A stretch of 64,000 bases of DNA, taken from positions 48,148 to 112,147 of the forward strand of contig NZ_MUNX01000075.1 in NCBI RefSeq assembly GCF_002001005.1, read 5' to 3'. Both the position numbers and the translations under genes were made by a program. The notes beneath the pieces were generated by a model, which saw nothing but the letters and a program-made list of their open reading frames with translations, was not told the origin of the DNA and did not search any database. Source of the DNA: Flavobacterium sp. A45 (GTDB lineage Bacteria > Bacteroidota > Bacteroidia > Flavobacteriales > Flavobacteriaceae). The stretch's first letter is position 1; every line of letters starts with the position of its first letter. Positions 27,022 through 37,941 of the stretch are shown here, one piece after another.

Positions 27022-28128
27022 ATGAAAAGATTCATCGGTTTTGTAACAAAAGAATTCTACCACATTTTTCGTGACAAACGCACTATGTTCATACTTTTCG
27101 GGATGCCGGTAGCTCAAATTATGCTGTTTGGATTTGCCATTACCAATGAGATCAACAATGTTAATATTGCTATTTTAGACCAATCCAAAGACACCGAAAC
27201 CCAACAAATCATCAATAAAATAAGCGCTTCCAAGTATTTTAATATCGTAAATAAAATCACGCACGAAGCTCAAATAGAAAGCGTTTTCCGAACCGGAAAA
27301 GTAAAAGCCGTTTTGGTTTTTGAGAAAGACTTTATTCAAAACCTGCAAAATAAAAAAGCAGCCAAAGTCCAAGTCATCACCGATGCCACCGACCCAAATA
27401 TGGCCAATACCATCACCAATTACATCAATGCTATTTTGCAGAACTACACACAGGAACTCAACAAAAACATCAAACCTGTTTACCAAATTCAAACCCAAAC
27501 ACAACTGTATTACAACCCCGAACTCAAAAGTGTTTTCACTTTTGTACCTGGAGTGATGACCGTAATTTTGATGTTGGTTTCGGCCATGATGACTTCCATT
27601 TCCATCACCCGTGAAAAAGAAATGGGCACTATGGAAGTGCTATTGGTTTCGCCCATAAAACCTTTTCAAGTGGTTATTGGTAAAGTATTTCCGTATGTTT
27701 TTCTATCGATAATCAATGCAACAATCATTGTACTCTTAGGTGTTTTAGTGTTTAAAATGCCTATCGAAGGTAGTCTTTTCCTTTTGGCGTTGGAAAGTAT
27801 TCTGTTCATTATTACCGCACTGTCACTGGGGATTTTAATTTCAACCATAGCCCAATCGCAGCAAACCGCCATGATGTTTTCCTTAGCGGGATTAATGCTC
27901 CCAGTAATCATCCTGTCGGGATTCATCTTCCCCATTTCGAGTATGCCGCTGCCGCTACAAATCATCAGCAACATCATCCCCGCCAAGTGGTTCATTATCA
28001 TCATCAAAGCCATCATGCTCAAAGGAGCCACCATTCATACCATTTGGAAAGAGACCTTAATATTGATAGGAATGACGGTGTTTTTCATAGCTTTAAGCAT
28101 CAAAAAATATAAGATCAGACTGGAATAA
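27022..28128 (+). CDS. ABC-2 type permease 1
   Basis: 368 residues: N-terminal membrane helix, a periplasmic domain of about 140 residues, then five helices, the ABC2_membrane_3 (YbhS/YbhR, YhhJ) layout. REKEMGTMEVLLVSPI is the usual coupling segment. Forms a heterodimer with permease 2. Confidence 0.92.
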   Translation: MKRFIGFVTKEFYHIFRDKRTMFILFGMPVAQIMLFGFAITNEINNVNIAILDQSKDTETQQIINKISASKYFNIVNKITHEAQIESVFRTGKVKAVLVFEKDFIQNLQNKKAAKVQVITDATDPNMANTITNYINAILQNYTQELNKNIKPVYQIQTQTQLYYNPELKSVFTFVPGVMTVILMLVSAMMTSISITREKEMGTMEVLLVSPIKPFQVVIGKVFPYVFLSIINATIIVLLGVLVFKMPIEGSLFLLALESILFIITALSLGILISTIAQSQQTAMMFSLAGLMLPVIILSGFIFPISSMPLPLQIISNIIPAKWFIIIIKAIMLKGATIHTIWKETLILIGMTVFFIALSIKKYKIRLE

Positions 28129-28225
28129 AAAACAATTTCAATGGCAATTTCAATAGCAATGGTAATTTCGATAACAATGAAATCTAAAAAAACAGAAATC
28201 GTTGATTAACAATCTAAAATTTAAA

Positions 28226-29350
28226 ATGAAAACTATCCTATTCATCATCCAGAAAGAATTCAAACAAATCTTTAGAAACAAAGGAATGCTGCCTATCATA
28301 TTTGTTTTACCGTTAATTCAATTGATAATCTTGTCCAATGCTGCCAGTTTTGAAATCCAAAATATCAAGTTCTCTTATATCGACCACGACCATTCGGCTG
28401 CTTCCAGGGAACTCATCAGCAAATTTGAAGCTTCGAAATCTTTCAAAATAGTAAACCAATTCAATACCAAAGAAGAAGCCAACCTCGAAATGCAAAAAGG
28501 AAATATCGATATTATCCTCGAAATTCCCAACCACTTCGAACGCAGCCTGATTACCGAAAAAAACACTACTTTGTCAGTCAGCATCAACGCCATCGATGGA
28601 GCCTCGGCAGGGGTTGAGAATGTTTACGTTTCACAAATCATTGGAACCTACAACCAAAAAATCCTAAGCCACCTTTTGCAATACAACGACGGTTCCCTCA
28701 TACAACCGCAAAACATAGTCACAATTCCTTCCTTTTGGTACAACAATACACTGAACTACAAAACATATATGGTTCCGGGAATTTTGGTGTTATTAGTCAC
28801 CATGATTGCACTTTTTCTTTCGGCTATGAATATCGTTCGGGAGAAAGAAATTGGCACTTTGGAACAAATCAATGTGACTCCCATCAAAAAACACCAATTT
28901 ATTATTGGTAAATTATTTCCTTTTTGGATACTTGGTCTGGTGATTTTAACCGTTGGATTATTAATTGCAAAACTTGTTTTCCAAGTTCCTATGGTAGGCA
29001 GTTTGGTTTTGATTTATGCCTTTACTTCCGTCTATTTATTACTCATTTTGGGAATCGGATTATTCATTTCCAATCATACCGATACCCAGCAACAAGCCAT
29101 GTTTATTTCTTGGTTTTTTATGGTTGTGTTTATTTTGATGAGTGGGTTGTTCACACCAATCGAGAGTATGCCACAGTGGGCACAAAACATTACATTGCTA
29201 AATCCAATTCGGTACTTTGTAGAAATCATTAGGATGGTGATGCTCAAAGGTGCTACTTTTAAAGATATTACAACTCAGTTTTCAATAATAACCGTCTATG
29301 CCATTGCTTTAAATATATTAGCAGTAATGAGTTATAAAAAAGTTAATTAA
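28226..29350 (+). CDS. ABC-2 type permease 2
   Basis: 374 residues from the ATG at 28226; the frame is open upstream only from a TTG at 28202, which is less likely. Same layout as permease 1, with coupling segment REKEIGTLEQINVTPI. The pair, with the two ATPases, adaptor and TolC, makes a complete tripartite efflux pump. Confidence 0.9.
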   Translation: MKTILFIIQKEFKQIFRNKGMLPIIFVLPLIQLIILSNAASFEIQNIKFSYIDHDHSAASRELISKFEASKSFKIVNQFNTKEEANLEMQKGNIDIILEIPNHFERSLITEKNTTLSVSINAIDGASAGVENVYVSQIIGTYNQKILSHLLQYNDGSLIQPQNIVTIPSFWYNNTLNYKTYMVPGILVLLVTMIALFLSAMNIVREKEIGTLEQINVTPIKKHQFIIGKLFPFWILGLVILTVGLLIAKLVFQVPMVGSLVLIYAFTSVYLLLILGIGLFISNHTDTQQQAMFISWFFMVVFILMSGLFTPIESMPQWAQNITLLNPIRYFVEIIRMVMLKGATFKDITTQFSIITVYAIALNILAVMSYKKVN

Positions 29351-29411
29351 TAACTGCAATTCAAAAAAAATAATAATTTTGGCTCATCATTAAAATCAAA
29401 AAATAAAAACC

Positions 29412-29636
29412 ATGAAAAACCTAATTACAATTTTGGCGGTTGCACTTTTCACTGCAGGAATAAATGTGAACGCTCAAGAAACAAAACCAAAAGCTACTAC
29501 TACCAAAACACAAAGTACAGCAAAAGTTAAAAAAGCGTGTACAAAAGATCACAAAAACTGTACTACAGAAGAAAAGAAAACTTGTGACAAAACAACAAGA
29601 TCTTGTTGCGCTGCTAAAACTGAAAAGAAAGCATAA
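29412..29636 (+). CDS. Small secreted Lys/Cys-rich protein
   Basis: 74 residues. Signal peptide (about 1-21, ending NVNAQ), a Lys/Thr-rich linker, and a tail with five cysteines (KACTKDHKNCTTEEKKTCDK, then SCC). No family recognised. A metal-binding or disulfide-bonded periplasmic peptide is plausible. It has a -7 box TAATTTTG (29374-29381) of its own and a strong terminator, so it can be expressed apart from the efflux operon. Confidence 0.75.
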   Translation: MKNLITILAVALFTAGINVNAQETKPKATTTKTQSTAKVKKACTKDHKNCTTEEKKTCDKTTRSCCAAKTEKKA

Positions 29637-29661
29637 TGTAATTGATTTATAATAATCCTAA

Positions 29662-29699
29662 AAAGAGTGTTTGTAACCTTCAAACACTCTTTTTTTTTT
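29662..29699 (+). terminator. Terminator of the small Cys-rich gene
   Basis: A perfect 12-bp stem AAAGAGTGTTTG with its complement, followed by a long T-run. Confidence 0.92.
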
Positions 29700-29930
29700 A
29701 AACCAATTTCAGCTAATTTATTTTTACCCCTTTGAGCCTATTTTATAAAGTTTACTATTTCAAAATAGCTTAATAAAAATTACATCAAGTGAAATAACAA
29801 TATGCCCTTACTTTTGTGTAGATCCAAACTGAAAACTAGTCAAAAGCACAGCAAACAACTCTTCAATTGAAACAATTAGATTCAACAAATCCAAATTATC
29901 AGGAGTTGTTTCAAAATTTCGTCAGACGAC

Positions 29931-32858
29931 CTACAACAATTGTTTTTGTGGTAGCCATTTTCGAAGTATCAAATCCAGATCGTCTTCGGTTATTGGTTTG
30001 GAAACATAATCATTCATCCCAAACTCAAGGCATTTATCTTTTTCACCTACCATTATTCCCGCTGTTAAAGCAATAATGGGTATTTTGTCTCCTTTTTTAT
30101 GGCTTCGAATTTCGATTGTAGCATCATATCCATTTTTTATTGGCATTTGGATATCCATCAAAATTAAATCTGGATTATTGATTTCAAATTGCTCCACCCC
30201 TTCCTGTCCATCGATAGCTTCCAAAATAATGGCATTCGGGATGATTCTTTTCACTAATGTTTTGGCCAAGAACATATTAATTTTATTGTCTTCCACAATC
30301 AAAATACGCAATGAATCCATATTATTTGTACTGGAAATCTTTCGGATTGCTTTATGAGGCATCAATTCGGCAAAAGCATCTTTTAAGGGTTCCGCTTTTT
30401 TGAATTTAACAAAAAAGAAGAAATCACTTCCATCACCATACTTACTTTTCAGTTGCAAATTGCTGTTCATTAATTCAAGAAGCAAATTGGAAATAGCCAA
30501 CCCTAAACCTGTCCCTCCAAATTTTCTTGAAGTAGCGCTGTCCTCCTGTACAAAGGAATTAAAAATTTTCTTTTGGTTGTATTGCTTGATTCCAATACCG
30601 GTATCTTTAATAGAAAATTTTATGGTCGCATTTTTCTTGCCTCCTTTTACTTGATCAACATCCAAATGAATATGCCCAAAAGAGGTGAATTTTAAGGCAT
30701 TGCTAATTAAATTCACTAATATTTGTTTCAACCGAATCGAATCGGCACATATGTATTGTGGCACACATTTTTCGATAGTTAGTGATAAAGCAATATTCTT
30801 CATATTGGCCTGATGTTTAAACAAATCTATAACTTGGTGCAATAGTCTATAAAGATCAATATTCTCTATATGCAACTCTAATTTACCAGATTCAATTTTT
30901 GAAAAATCAAGTATATCGTTAATGATTTCCATTAGGGAATTGGCAGAAACATTCACAGTAGACATGTATTCCAACTGATTTTTTTCGAGATCGGTTTTCA
31001 TCAATAAATCAGTAAAACCCACAATACCGTTTAATGGAGTTCGAATCTCGTGACTCATATTTGACAAAAAATCGGATTTAGCTTTATTGGCTTCCTCTGC
31101 TTGAATTTTGGCTTTTTTAAGTTCTCTATTGGTTTGCTTTAACTGCTCATTAATCTCTTCAAATTCAACATATTTTACATACAAATCCTTTTCATTTTCT
31201 TCGGCTTTTTCTTTGGCACGTATCAATTCCAATTCCATGAGTTTGTGATCTGTTATATCCCTAATAGTCCCCACAACGACGGAAGGATTGTTATCTTCAT
31301 CCCATTTTAAAGTTCCCATTCCATGCAGCCAGCGTTCGGCATTATCATTTACACGTATGATTTTGTATTCCTTATTAAATGGCTGCCTTTTGGTTACGAC
31401 TTCCTCCTGAAAATAAGTTTCTAAATTATCCCTCCAAGCAGGATGTACCAAAGCTCTCCAAGATTCTTGATTCAAATCATAATCAGCATCAATTCCCAAA
31501 ATAGTATTCAACAAATCAGTGCTTGTCCATTTTCCTGTATACATATTGATGCTATAAGTCCCCAATTGCGCAATGATTTGGGTTTCTTTCAAGAATTCTT
31601 CTTTTTCTTTTAAGGCATTTGTTGTTTTGATCCTCTCGGTAATGTCCTTCACGAACAACAAAAATTGCTTTTCCGATAGTTTTACGGCGTCAATAGACCA
31701 ACATCGTAAAGTTCCATTTTTGTGAACAAACTGCAATACATCATTTGTTGTCCTTTCTTGTGAAAGCCTTTTAAATATTGTTTCGATTTTAATAACCAAA
31801 TCTGGTGGAGTCAAATCCTTAAGCGTTTTTTTTAACAGCTTATCTTTAGAATAGCCAGTTATTTTTGTTACTGCTGGATTTACTTCCAAAAAAAATCCTT
31901 CTTTATTGACTACAATTACACCATCAGGAGCATTCTCTACATAATTTCTAAATTTGGCATTACTTAGTCGCTCTCTTTCTTTCTCTTTGATAGCGGCAAC
32001 TTCTTTCTCTTTGGCTAAAATTTCACTTTCAATTCGTTTTTTTTCAGTTATATCTTGAGCGACTCCTCTCAGAGCAATAATTTCTTCTTTATCGTTTAGA
32101 ATCGGAATTCCTGTTCCATAAATCCATTTATAACGATTGTCAGGAAATCTCAATTTATGGGTAATTTCATAAGGTAATTTTGTTCTGACAGATTCACTTA
32201 TCTTGTTGTTGATAATCTCCTTTTCTTCCTCTGTAAAATGAGCTAAATATCGTTCATACAAATTTTCATTAGTTCCATTGGGCATTTCAAAAATATGATA
32301 TAATTCTTTGGACCAAATCAACTCATGCGTGTTCAAATTAAATTCCCAACTTCCTATTTTGGCAATTTTTTGAGCATCGTTCAATAAGTTTTCACTAGCT
32401 ATAAGTTGCTCTTGAATATTTCTAATTTCTGTGATATCTCTTCCAATGGAATACACAAGATTTTTGGAAGGGTTTATAATAGATGTCCATTGAACGGATA
32501 AAACTTCTCCCTTTTTGGAAAGGATTCTATTTTCAAAAATTATAGAAGTTTTGCCACTTAAAAGATCTTGATGCGCTTGTTTTGTTTTGGGAATATCTTC
32601 TGGGTAGATGTATTTGATAAAACTGTTCAGTAATAATTCTCTTTTGGTATAGCCTAATTTTTTTATAAATACAAGGTTGAATTCTTTAAAGTAATTATTT
32701 AAATCCGAAACACAGATAAAGTCAGAAGTCTCTCTTGTGAAAAACTCAAAATTGGTAATGGAGTCTATTTTCTTTTGTAATAACGAAATTTTATGTTCTT
32801 GTTTTTTTATTTTTTGCAACAATTCTTCAACGGATGGTATAGTTTCTTTCATAATCAC
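29931..32858 (-). CDS. Soluble PAS hybrid sensor histidine kinase 1
   Basis: 975 residues, no membrane helix. A coiled-coil start, four PAS regions (about 35-150, 155-280, 305-415, 420-545; one has the PAC-like [15 protein letters not shown] segment), a His helix ([17 protein letters not shown]), HATPase (N box [10 protein letters not shown]2 [10 protein letters not shown]) and a C-terminal receiver with Asp in LILMDIQMP. It probably senses a cytoplasmic cue and ends in phosphorelay. It is a paralogue of the next kinase gene. The alternative ATG two codons downstream is equally possible. Confidence 0.92.
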   Translation of the reverse strand: MIMKETIPSVEELLQKIKKQEHKISLLQKKIDSITNFEFFTRETSDFICVSDLNNYFKEFNLVFIKKLGYTKRELLLNSFIKYIYPEDIPKTKQAHQDLLSGKTSIIFENRILSKKGEVLSVQWTSIINPSKNLVYSIGRDITEIRNIQEQLIASENLLNDAQKIAKIGSWEFNLNTHELIWSKELYHIFEMPNGTNENLYERYLAHFTEEEKEIINNKISESVRTKLPYEITHKLRFPDNRYKWIYGTGIPILNDKEEIIALRGVAQDITEKKRIESEILAKEKEVAAIKEKERERLSNAKFRNYVENAPDGVIVVNKEGFFLEVNPAVTKITGYSKDKLLKKTLKDLTPPDLVIKIETIFKRLSQERTTNDVLQFVHKNGTLRCWSIDAVKLSEKQFLLFVKDITERIKTTNALKEKEEFLKETQIIAQLGTYSINMYTGKWTSTDLLNTILGIDADYDLNQESWRALVHPAWRDNLETYFQEEVVTKRQPFNKEYKIIRVNDNAERWLHGMGTLKWDEDNNPSVVVGTIRDITDHKLMELELIRAKEKAEENEKDLYVKYVEFEEINEQLKQTNRELKKAKIQAEEANKAKSDFLSNMSHEIRTPLNGIVGFTDLLMKTDLEKNQLEYMSTVNVSANSLMEIINDILDFSKIESGKLELHIENIDLYRLLHQVIDLFKHQANMKNIALSLTIEKCVPQYICADSIRLKQILVNLISNALKFTSFGHIHLDVDQVKGGKKNATIKFSIKDTGIGIKQYNQKKIFNSFVQEDSATSRKFGGTGLGLAISNLLLELMNSNLQLKSKYGDGSDFFFFVKFKKAEPLKDAFAELMPHKAIRKISSTNNMDSLRILIVEDNKINMFLAKTLVKRIIPNAIILEAIDGQEGVEQFEINNPDLILMDIQMPIKNGYDATIEIRSHKKGDKIPIIALTAGIMVGEKDKCLEFGMNDYVSKPITEDDLDLILRKWLPQKQLL

Positions 32859-33074
32859 AAAGCAAAATTGAATTAATAGACAAAACCAAACAATAAATAA
32901 CAGGAAACTAAAGATATGAAATTTATATCACATAATACATTAAGGCATAAATAATTAGAATACACCTCATCACTATATTAGATAAAAAAAACTTCCAATA
33001 CTATTTTCATAATGGAAGTTTTATTATACTGTAAAAAATATTTTTATATAGAACGAAATGACAAATACTTAGTA

Positions 33075-35087
33075 TTAATTCTTAAGCCATTTTAATAATA
33101 CTTTTTCCAATTGGTTTTGAATAATGGGTTTTGTTATATAATCAGACATACCGTACTCTAAACACTTTTCTTTTTCGCCATTCAAAACTCCGGCCGTTAA
33201 TGCTATTACCGGAATATGCTTGGTCTTCTCTTTTTTTCTAATTTCCATTGTAGCATCATAACCATTTTGAATAGGCATTTGAATGTCCATCAAAATTAAA
33301 TCCGGTAAATTTTCTTCTGCCAAAACCACTGCATCATAGCCATTGGTCGCTTCTATCAAATCGCATTTTTTTATTATTTTACGAATCAATGTTTTGGCTA
33401 AAAGCATGTTTATTTTATTGTCTTCAGCAATTAAAACTTTAAAATTAGTCAGAGAATTTGATAAATGGGAGGATGAATTTAAAACCAAATCCTCCATAAC
33501 TGAATTATTGGTCTTATGTTGAGTTTTCTCGTAAGCAATCGTAAAAAAGAATTCACTTCCCACTCCATAAGCACTGGTTAATTGCAATTCACTATTTTTC
33601 AATGCTAAAAGTTGGCTTGAAATTGCTAATCCTAGCCCAGTTCCTCCATACTTTCGGGTCGTAGTATTGTCGGCTTGAATAAAGGATTGAAAAATCTTTT
33701 TCTGATTATGATCTTTAATTCCGATTCCGGTATCAATTACCGAAAACTTAATTTTCGAAATCATTTCTTCTTCTTCAACTTGTATGACTTGTAATTTGAT
33801 GTGACCCGAAAAAGTGAATTTCATCGCATTGCCCAGTAAATTCACCAATATCTGCTTTAATCGAAAAGAATCTCCCATAATGTATTTTGGCACATTGGAA
33901 TCAATATCAAGCAGTAACTCTATTTTTTTATGATTGGCTTCGTACTTGAATAAATTTATAATTTGATTAGTCAACTGAATGATGTCAATCTCTTCAGAAT
34001 TCAACTCCATTTTACCGGATTCAATTTTTGAAAAATCCAAAATATTATTTATAATTTCCATCAAAGTATTGGCCGATTCATTGACTGTTTTGAGATATTC
34101 CAATTGATCATTATCAAATTTGGTTTTCAGTAACAAGTCCGTAAAACCAACAATCCCATTGAGTGGTGTCCGGATTTCATGACTCATATTGGCCAAGAAA
34201 TCTGATTTTGCTTTATTGGCAGCTTCGGCTTTTTCTTTGGCTTTGATGGTGTCATCAATTTGTTTTTTTTGAGTAATATCCTGAACGACTCCTTTTAATG
34301 CCACTACATCATTATTCTTATCCATTATGGGAACTCCGGTACAAAAAACCCATTTTGTTTTTTGATTTGTTAATACTATTCGATGTTCCATTTCATAGGG
34401 AACCTTATTCGTAATAGTGTTATAAACATTTTTATTTAATGCTTCTACATCATCGAGTAAAAAACGAGATAAATACTTCGCATATAATTGGGGATCATTA
34501 GGTATATTCTCAATTTCGAATATTTCATATAACTCATTAGACCAATTCAATTCTTGGGTTATTAAATTAAAATCCCAACTTCCTATTTTAGCAATTTTTT
34601 GCGCTTCATTAAGTGATTTTTCACTGGACAAGAGTTTTTCCTGTGTTTTTCTAATCTCTGTAACATCACGGGCTATTGCATATATTAAATTATTAGCAGT
34701 ATGCAAATTGGCTTTCCATTGTAAAAAGACCTGTTCTCCATTTTTTTTAATATATCTATTTTCAAAATCGACTGTAGGATTGTTTTGAGTCAAATTTTTA
34801 ACTTCTTCTAAGGTTTTTTCTAAATCTTCAGGATGGATAAACTCAAGAAACGGTCTTGATAATAACTCTTCCCTTGAATAGCCCAATGTTTTGGCAAATC
34901 CATCATTGACTATTTTATAATAGGCATTAGTATCAGCGATGCAAACTAAATCAGGGGACTCTTTTACAAAATATTCAAAATTGGTTATAGCTAGTTTTTC
35001 ATCATTCAACTCTTTAATCAGCAATTCTTGTGCCTCAACTTTTTGGAGTAATTCATCGTAGGTAAACTCCTTTTTCGCCTTTTCCAT
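33075..35087 (-). CDS. Soluble PAS hybrid sensor histidine kinase 2
   Basis: 670 residues: coiled-coil start, two PAS regions (about 35-150 and 160-280), His helix ([20 protein letters not shown]), HATPase and receiver ([15 protein letters not shown]). It aligns along its length with the longer kinase downstream, minus two PAS domains, so the pair arose by tandem duplication. Neither has a neighbouring output gene; an HPt partner must be encoded elsewhere. Divergent from the RND operon. Confidence 0.92.
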   Translation of the reverse strand: MEKAKKEFTYDELLQKVEAQELLIKELNDEKLAITNFEYFVKESPDLVCIADTNAYYKIVNDGFAKTLGYSREELLSRPFLEFIHPEDLEKTLEEVKNLTQNNPTVDFENRYIKKNGEQVFLQWKANLHTANNLIYAIARDVTEIRKTQEKLLSSEKSLNEAQKIAKIGSWDFNLITQELNWSNELYEIFEIENIPNDPQLYAKYLSRFLLDDVEALNKNVYNTITNKVPYEMEHRIVLTNQKTKWVFCTGVPIMDKNNDVVALKGVVQDITQKKQIDDTIKAKEKAEAANKAKSDFLANMSHEIRTPLNGIVGFTDLLLKTKFDNDQLEYLKTVNESANTLMEIINNILDFSKIESGKMELNSEEIDIIQLTNQIINLFKYEANHKKIELLLDIDSNVPKYIMGDSFRLKQILVNLLGNAMKFTFSGHIKLQVIQVEEEEMISKIKFSVIDTGIGIKDHNQKKIFQSFIQADNTTTRKYGGTGLGLAISSQLLALKNSELQLTSAYGVGSEFFFTIAYEKTQHKTNNSVMEDLVLNSSSHLSNSLTNFKVLIAEDNKINMLLAKTLIRKIIKKCDLIEATNGYDAVVLAEENLPDLILMDIQMPIQNGYDATMEIRKKEKTKHIPVIALTAGVLNGEKEKCLEYGMSDYITKPIIQNQLEKVLLKWLKN

Positions 35088-35267
35088 TATTAGAAATTAA
35101 ATAATTAAATGTTTGCTGTTCCAAAATTTTTATAAATATAGCACAGTCTTACAGAAAAAAAAACAACTGTTGATAAAACAAAAAAAACATTTTTATCAAT
35201 TCATTTAAAAGTATTGTTTTTATTCACTCCATCCATCACTTTTATTTTTTACTTTCTTTTGACTACT

Positions 35268-35311
35268 GTGACAATTGTTACTGACTATCGTTTTTCATCA
35301 TTCTAAATTTG
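35268..35311 (+). promoter_or_regulatory. Crp/Fnr-type activated promoter of the RND operon
   Basis: The site GTGACAATTGTTAC (35268-35281) and a perfect -7 box TAAATTTG (35304-35311) have the same 29.5-bp centre-to-box distance as the two sulfur-gene promoters. Confidence 0.7.
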
Positions 35312-35334
35312 CCTCATAATTAAGAAAACCAATT

Positions 35335-36645
35335 ATGAGAAAAATCAATTTTATACTACTGGGAATTATTTCAATTACCCATTTTGGATATAGTCAAGAT
35401 ACCATAACTATTTCTAAAAATGACATTTGGGCAAAAGCGGCAGACAAGAACCTACAAATCAAAATGGCGAACCAAGAATTCAAATCGGCTCAGGCTGATT
35501 ATCGTCAATCGAATTCGCTGTTCTTGCCAAATATCTCGGCATCGCATACTTCTATGGCTACGACCAATCCTTTGATGGCTTTTGGATCCAAACTAAATCA
35601 GGGGATTTTAACACCCTCGGACTTTGATCCTGCAAAACTGAACAATCCGTCTCAAACCAAAAATTTCGCGACACGAATTGATGTTTTGCAACCGCTTATC
35701 AACGTTGATGGATTGTATGGACGACAAGCAGCCAAATCAAAAATGGACGCCTACCAATTGCAAACCGAAAGAACCAAAGAATATTTGGAGCTGGAAATCA
35801 ACAAGGCTTTTATGCAATTGCAAATGAGTTACAAAGCCGTAAAAGTGATTGAAAAAGCAAATACCACGGCAGAAGCCAATTTGAAATTGATTCAGAATTA
35901 TTTCAATCAGGGAATTTTACAAAAAACCGATTTATTATCGATGCAAGTGCGTGTCAATGAAGTTCTAAATCAATTGCAATACGCAAAAAGCAATGTGCAA
36001 AATGCTTCGGATTATTTGGCTTTTCTTTTGGATGAAGGTACAGCGAACAAAGTATATAAACCCATCGAAGAATTGGATAATGTTATCATAATTGATGCTT
36101 TCAACACTTCCTTATCGGATAATCGAAAAGACATTCAGGCGATGAATAAAACAACCGAATCGTATGGTAAAATGCTACAATCAAGCAAAATGAATTTCTT
36201 GCCAAGGCTGAACGCTTTTGGAAGCTATGAAATGTATGCCCAAGAAATTTTTGGATCTAATTCGAATGGATATGTCGTGGGTGCTCAATTATCCTGGAAT
36301 GCTTTTGACGGGTATAAATCCATTGGAAAAATGGAAAAAGCCAAGGCTGATTTTCAAAAATCGGAAATCGAAACCCAACAATACAAGGCACAAAGCCAAA
36401 TGGAATTGAGCAAAGCCAACAGACAACTTAGAGATGCCGAAAATAAAGTGAATTTAGAAAAACTGGCTTTGGAACAATCCAAAGAAGCGTATAGAATAAG
36501 AAGCAATCGTTTTACGCAAGGATTAGAAAAAACCACGGATTTATTATTGACAGAGACACAGATGTATCAAAAAGAATTGGAGTATTTACAAGCTGTATTT
36601 GAATATAATTATACACAGGAATACTTGCAGTTTTTGACAAAATAA
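35335..36645 (+). CDS. TolC-family outer-membrane protein (RND system)
   Basis: 436 residues with signal peptide (ending GYSQD) and the TolC helical repeats. Starts 24 bp after the predicted -7 box. First gene of an operon with adaptor, RND pump, a small PII-like protein and a DUF2892 protein. Confidence 0.92.
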   Translation: MRKINFILLGIISITHFGYSQDTITISKNDIWAKAADKNLQIKMANQEFKSAQADYRQSNSLFLPNISASHTSMATTNPLMAFGSKLNQGILTPSDFDPAKLNNPSQTKNFATRIDVLQPLINVDGLYGRQAAKSKMDAYQLQTERTKEYLELEINKAFMQLQMSYKAVKVIEKANTTAEANLKLIQNYFNQGILQKTDLLSMQVRVNEVLNQLQYAKSNVQNASDYLAFLLDEGTANKVYKPIEELDNVIIIDAFNTSLSDNRKDIQAMNKTTESYGKMLQSSKMNFLPRLNAFGSYEMYAQEIFGSNSNGYVVGAQLSWNAFDGYKSIGKMEKAKADFQKSEIETQQYKAQSQMELSKANRQLRDAENKVNLEKLALEQSKEAYRIRSNRFTQGLEKTTDLLLTETQMYQKELEYLQAVFEYNYTQEYLQFLTK

Positions 36646-36707
36646 AAATTTAAATGGCAATGACAAAAATCAATTTCAATTTTAATATCAATTATAAAAA
36701 ACATACA

Positions 36708-37838
36708 ATGAAGAACATCTTATTTAAATCAGCTATAATCACTCCCCTATTCGTTTTACTGCTTTCCTCTTGTAATGGCGAGAAGAAAGAATCTCTAACT
36801 AAAGAGCCTGCTATCGCGGTAAAAGTAAGTGGTGCATCTGAAAACAACAACGGGCAATTTGTAACGGCAAGCGGTAAAATTGAAGCCGAAAACTCCGCCA
36901 ATTTAAGCACTAGAATGATGGGTTATGTAACCAAACTTCACGTTCAAGTGGGACAAAAAGTTGATGCGGGACAATTAATGGTCAGTATCAACAACACCGA
37001 TTTACAAGCCAAAAAAGCGCAAGTGGATGCCAGTATTCTGCAAGCAACAGCTGGTTACAACAATGCAAAAAAAGATTACGACCGTTTTGTGAATTTATTC
37101 AAACAACAAAGCGCTTCCCAAAAAGAATTGGATGATATGACTGCCCGTTATGAAATGGCAAAAGCTGGTTTGGAAGGCGCCAAACAAATGCGTAACGAAG
37201 TAATGGCGCAATTCTCCTACTCTAATATCACAGCTCCGTTTGCGGGTGTGGTGACCAATACTTTTGTAAAAGAAGGTGACATGGCCAATCCGGGAATGCC
37301 ATTGGTAAGTGTGGAAGGTGCTTCAAGATTGCAAGTAACGGCTATGGTTTCAGAAAATGACATTGCTGCTATCAAAAAAGGAATGGCTGTAAAAGTATTG
37401 GTAAAATCGTCTAACGAAAGCTTGAACGGAAAAGTAAACGAAGTCAGTGTTTCGGCAAAAAATACGGGTGGACAATATTTGGTAAAAATCAATTTAGACA
37501 AAACCGATTCTTCTGTTTTATCTGGAATGTTCGTAAACGTTCAGTTTCCTGTTCCCAATACCATGCACCCGAGCGATAGCGAACAGGCGAAGCAAACAAA
37601 AACAAACGAAAAAGTTTTGGTTCCCGAAAGTGCTTTGGTACAACAAGGACAGTTAACCGGAATTTATACTATTGGAACTGGAAATATAGCCATATTAAGA
37701 TGGTTGCGTATTGGTAAAAACTTTGGTAATCAAGTAGAAGTTTTGTCTGGATTATCGGCAAATGAGCAATATATCGTTTCGGCTGATGGGAAATTGTATA
37801 ACGGAGCTTTGGTTATCCCATCCCCAACCCTTCCCTAA
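36708..37838 (+). CDS. RND efflux adaptor lipoprotein
   Basis: 376 residues from the ATG at 36708, chosen because a lipobox (LLLSSC) then follows a normal signal; the open frame starts 18 codons earlier. Membrane-fusion layout: TRMMGYVTKLHVQVGQKVDAGQ, coiled coil (about 95-155), ITAPFAGVVTNTFVKEGD, beta barrel. Two repeats lie inside the coding sequence: the 30-bp GCGA repeat (37566-37595), read as HPSDSEQAKQ, and the C-rich repeat that supplies the final SPTLP and the stop codon. Confidence 0.9.
   Translation: MKNILFKSAIITPLFVLLLSSCNGEKKESLTKEPAIAVKVSGASENNNGQFVTASGKIEAENSANLSTRMMGYVTKLHVQVGQKVDAGQLMVSINNTDLQAKKAQVDASILQATAGYNNAKKDYDRFVNLFKQQSASQKELDDMTARYEMAKAGLEGAKQMRNEVMAQFSYSNITAPFAGVVTNTFVKEGDMANPGMPLVSVEGASRLQVTAMVSENDIAAIKKGMAVKVLVKSSNESLNGKVNEVSVSAKNTGGQYLVKINLDKTDSSVLSGMFVNVQFPVPNTMHPSDSEQAKQTKTNEKVLVPESALVQQGQLTGIYTIGTGNIAILRWLRIGKNFGNQVEVLSGLSANEQYIVSADGKLYNGALVIPSPTLP
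37566..37595 (+). repeat. 30-bp GCGA-type dispersed repeat, copy 2 (inside the adaptor gene)
   Basis: CACCCGAGCGATAGCGAACA followed by GGCGAAGCAA. It is in frame within the adaptor gene, in a surface linker between the beta-barrel and the C-terminal domain. Confidence 0.85.
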
Positions 37839-37935
37839 GGAAAGGGAGCCGAGAGTTCACAAAATTTGTAAATAAAATTAGTATTAACTTATAAAACCAC
37901 CCCGTTCAATTCCCCCTTTGGGGGTTAGGGGGATA
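37810..37935. repeat. C-rich intergenic repeats around the adaptor stop
   Basis: CCCCAACCCTTCCCTAAGGAAAGGG spans the adaptor stop and CCCCCTTTGGGGGTTAGGGGG lies just before the pump gene. Both are short palindromes of the CCCTAACCCC type widespread in this group. Confidence 0.7.
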
Positions 37936-37941
37936 AATATT

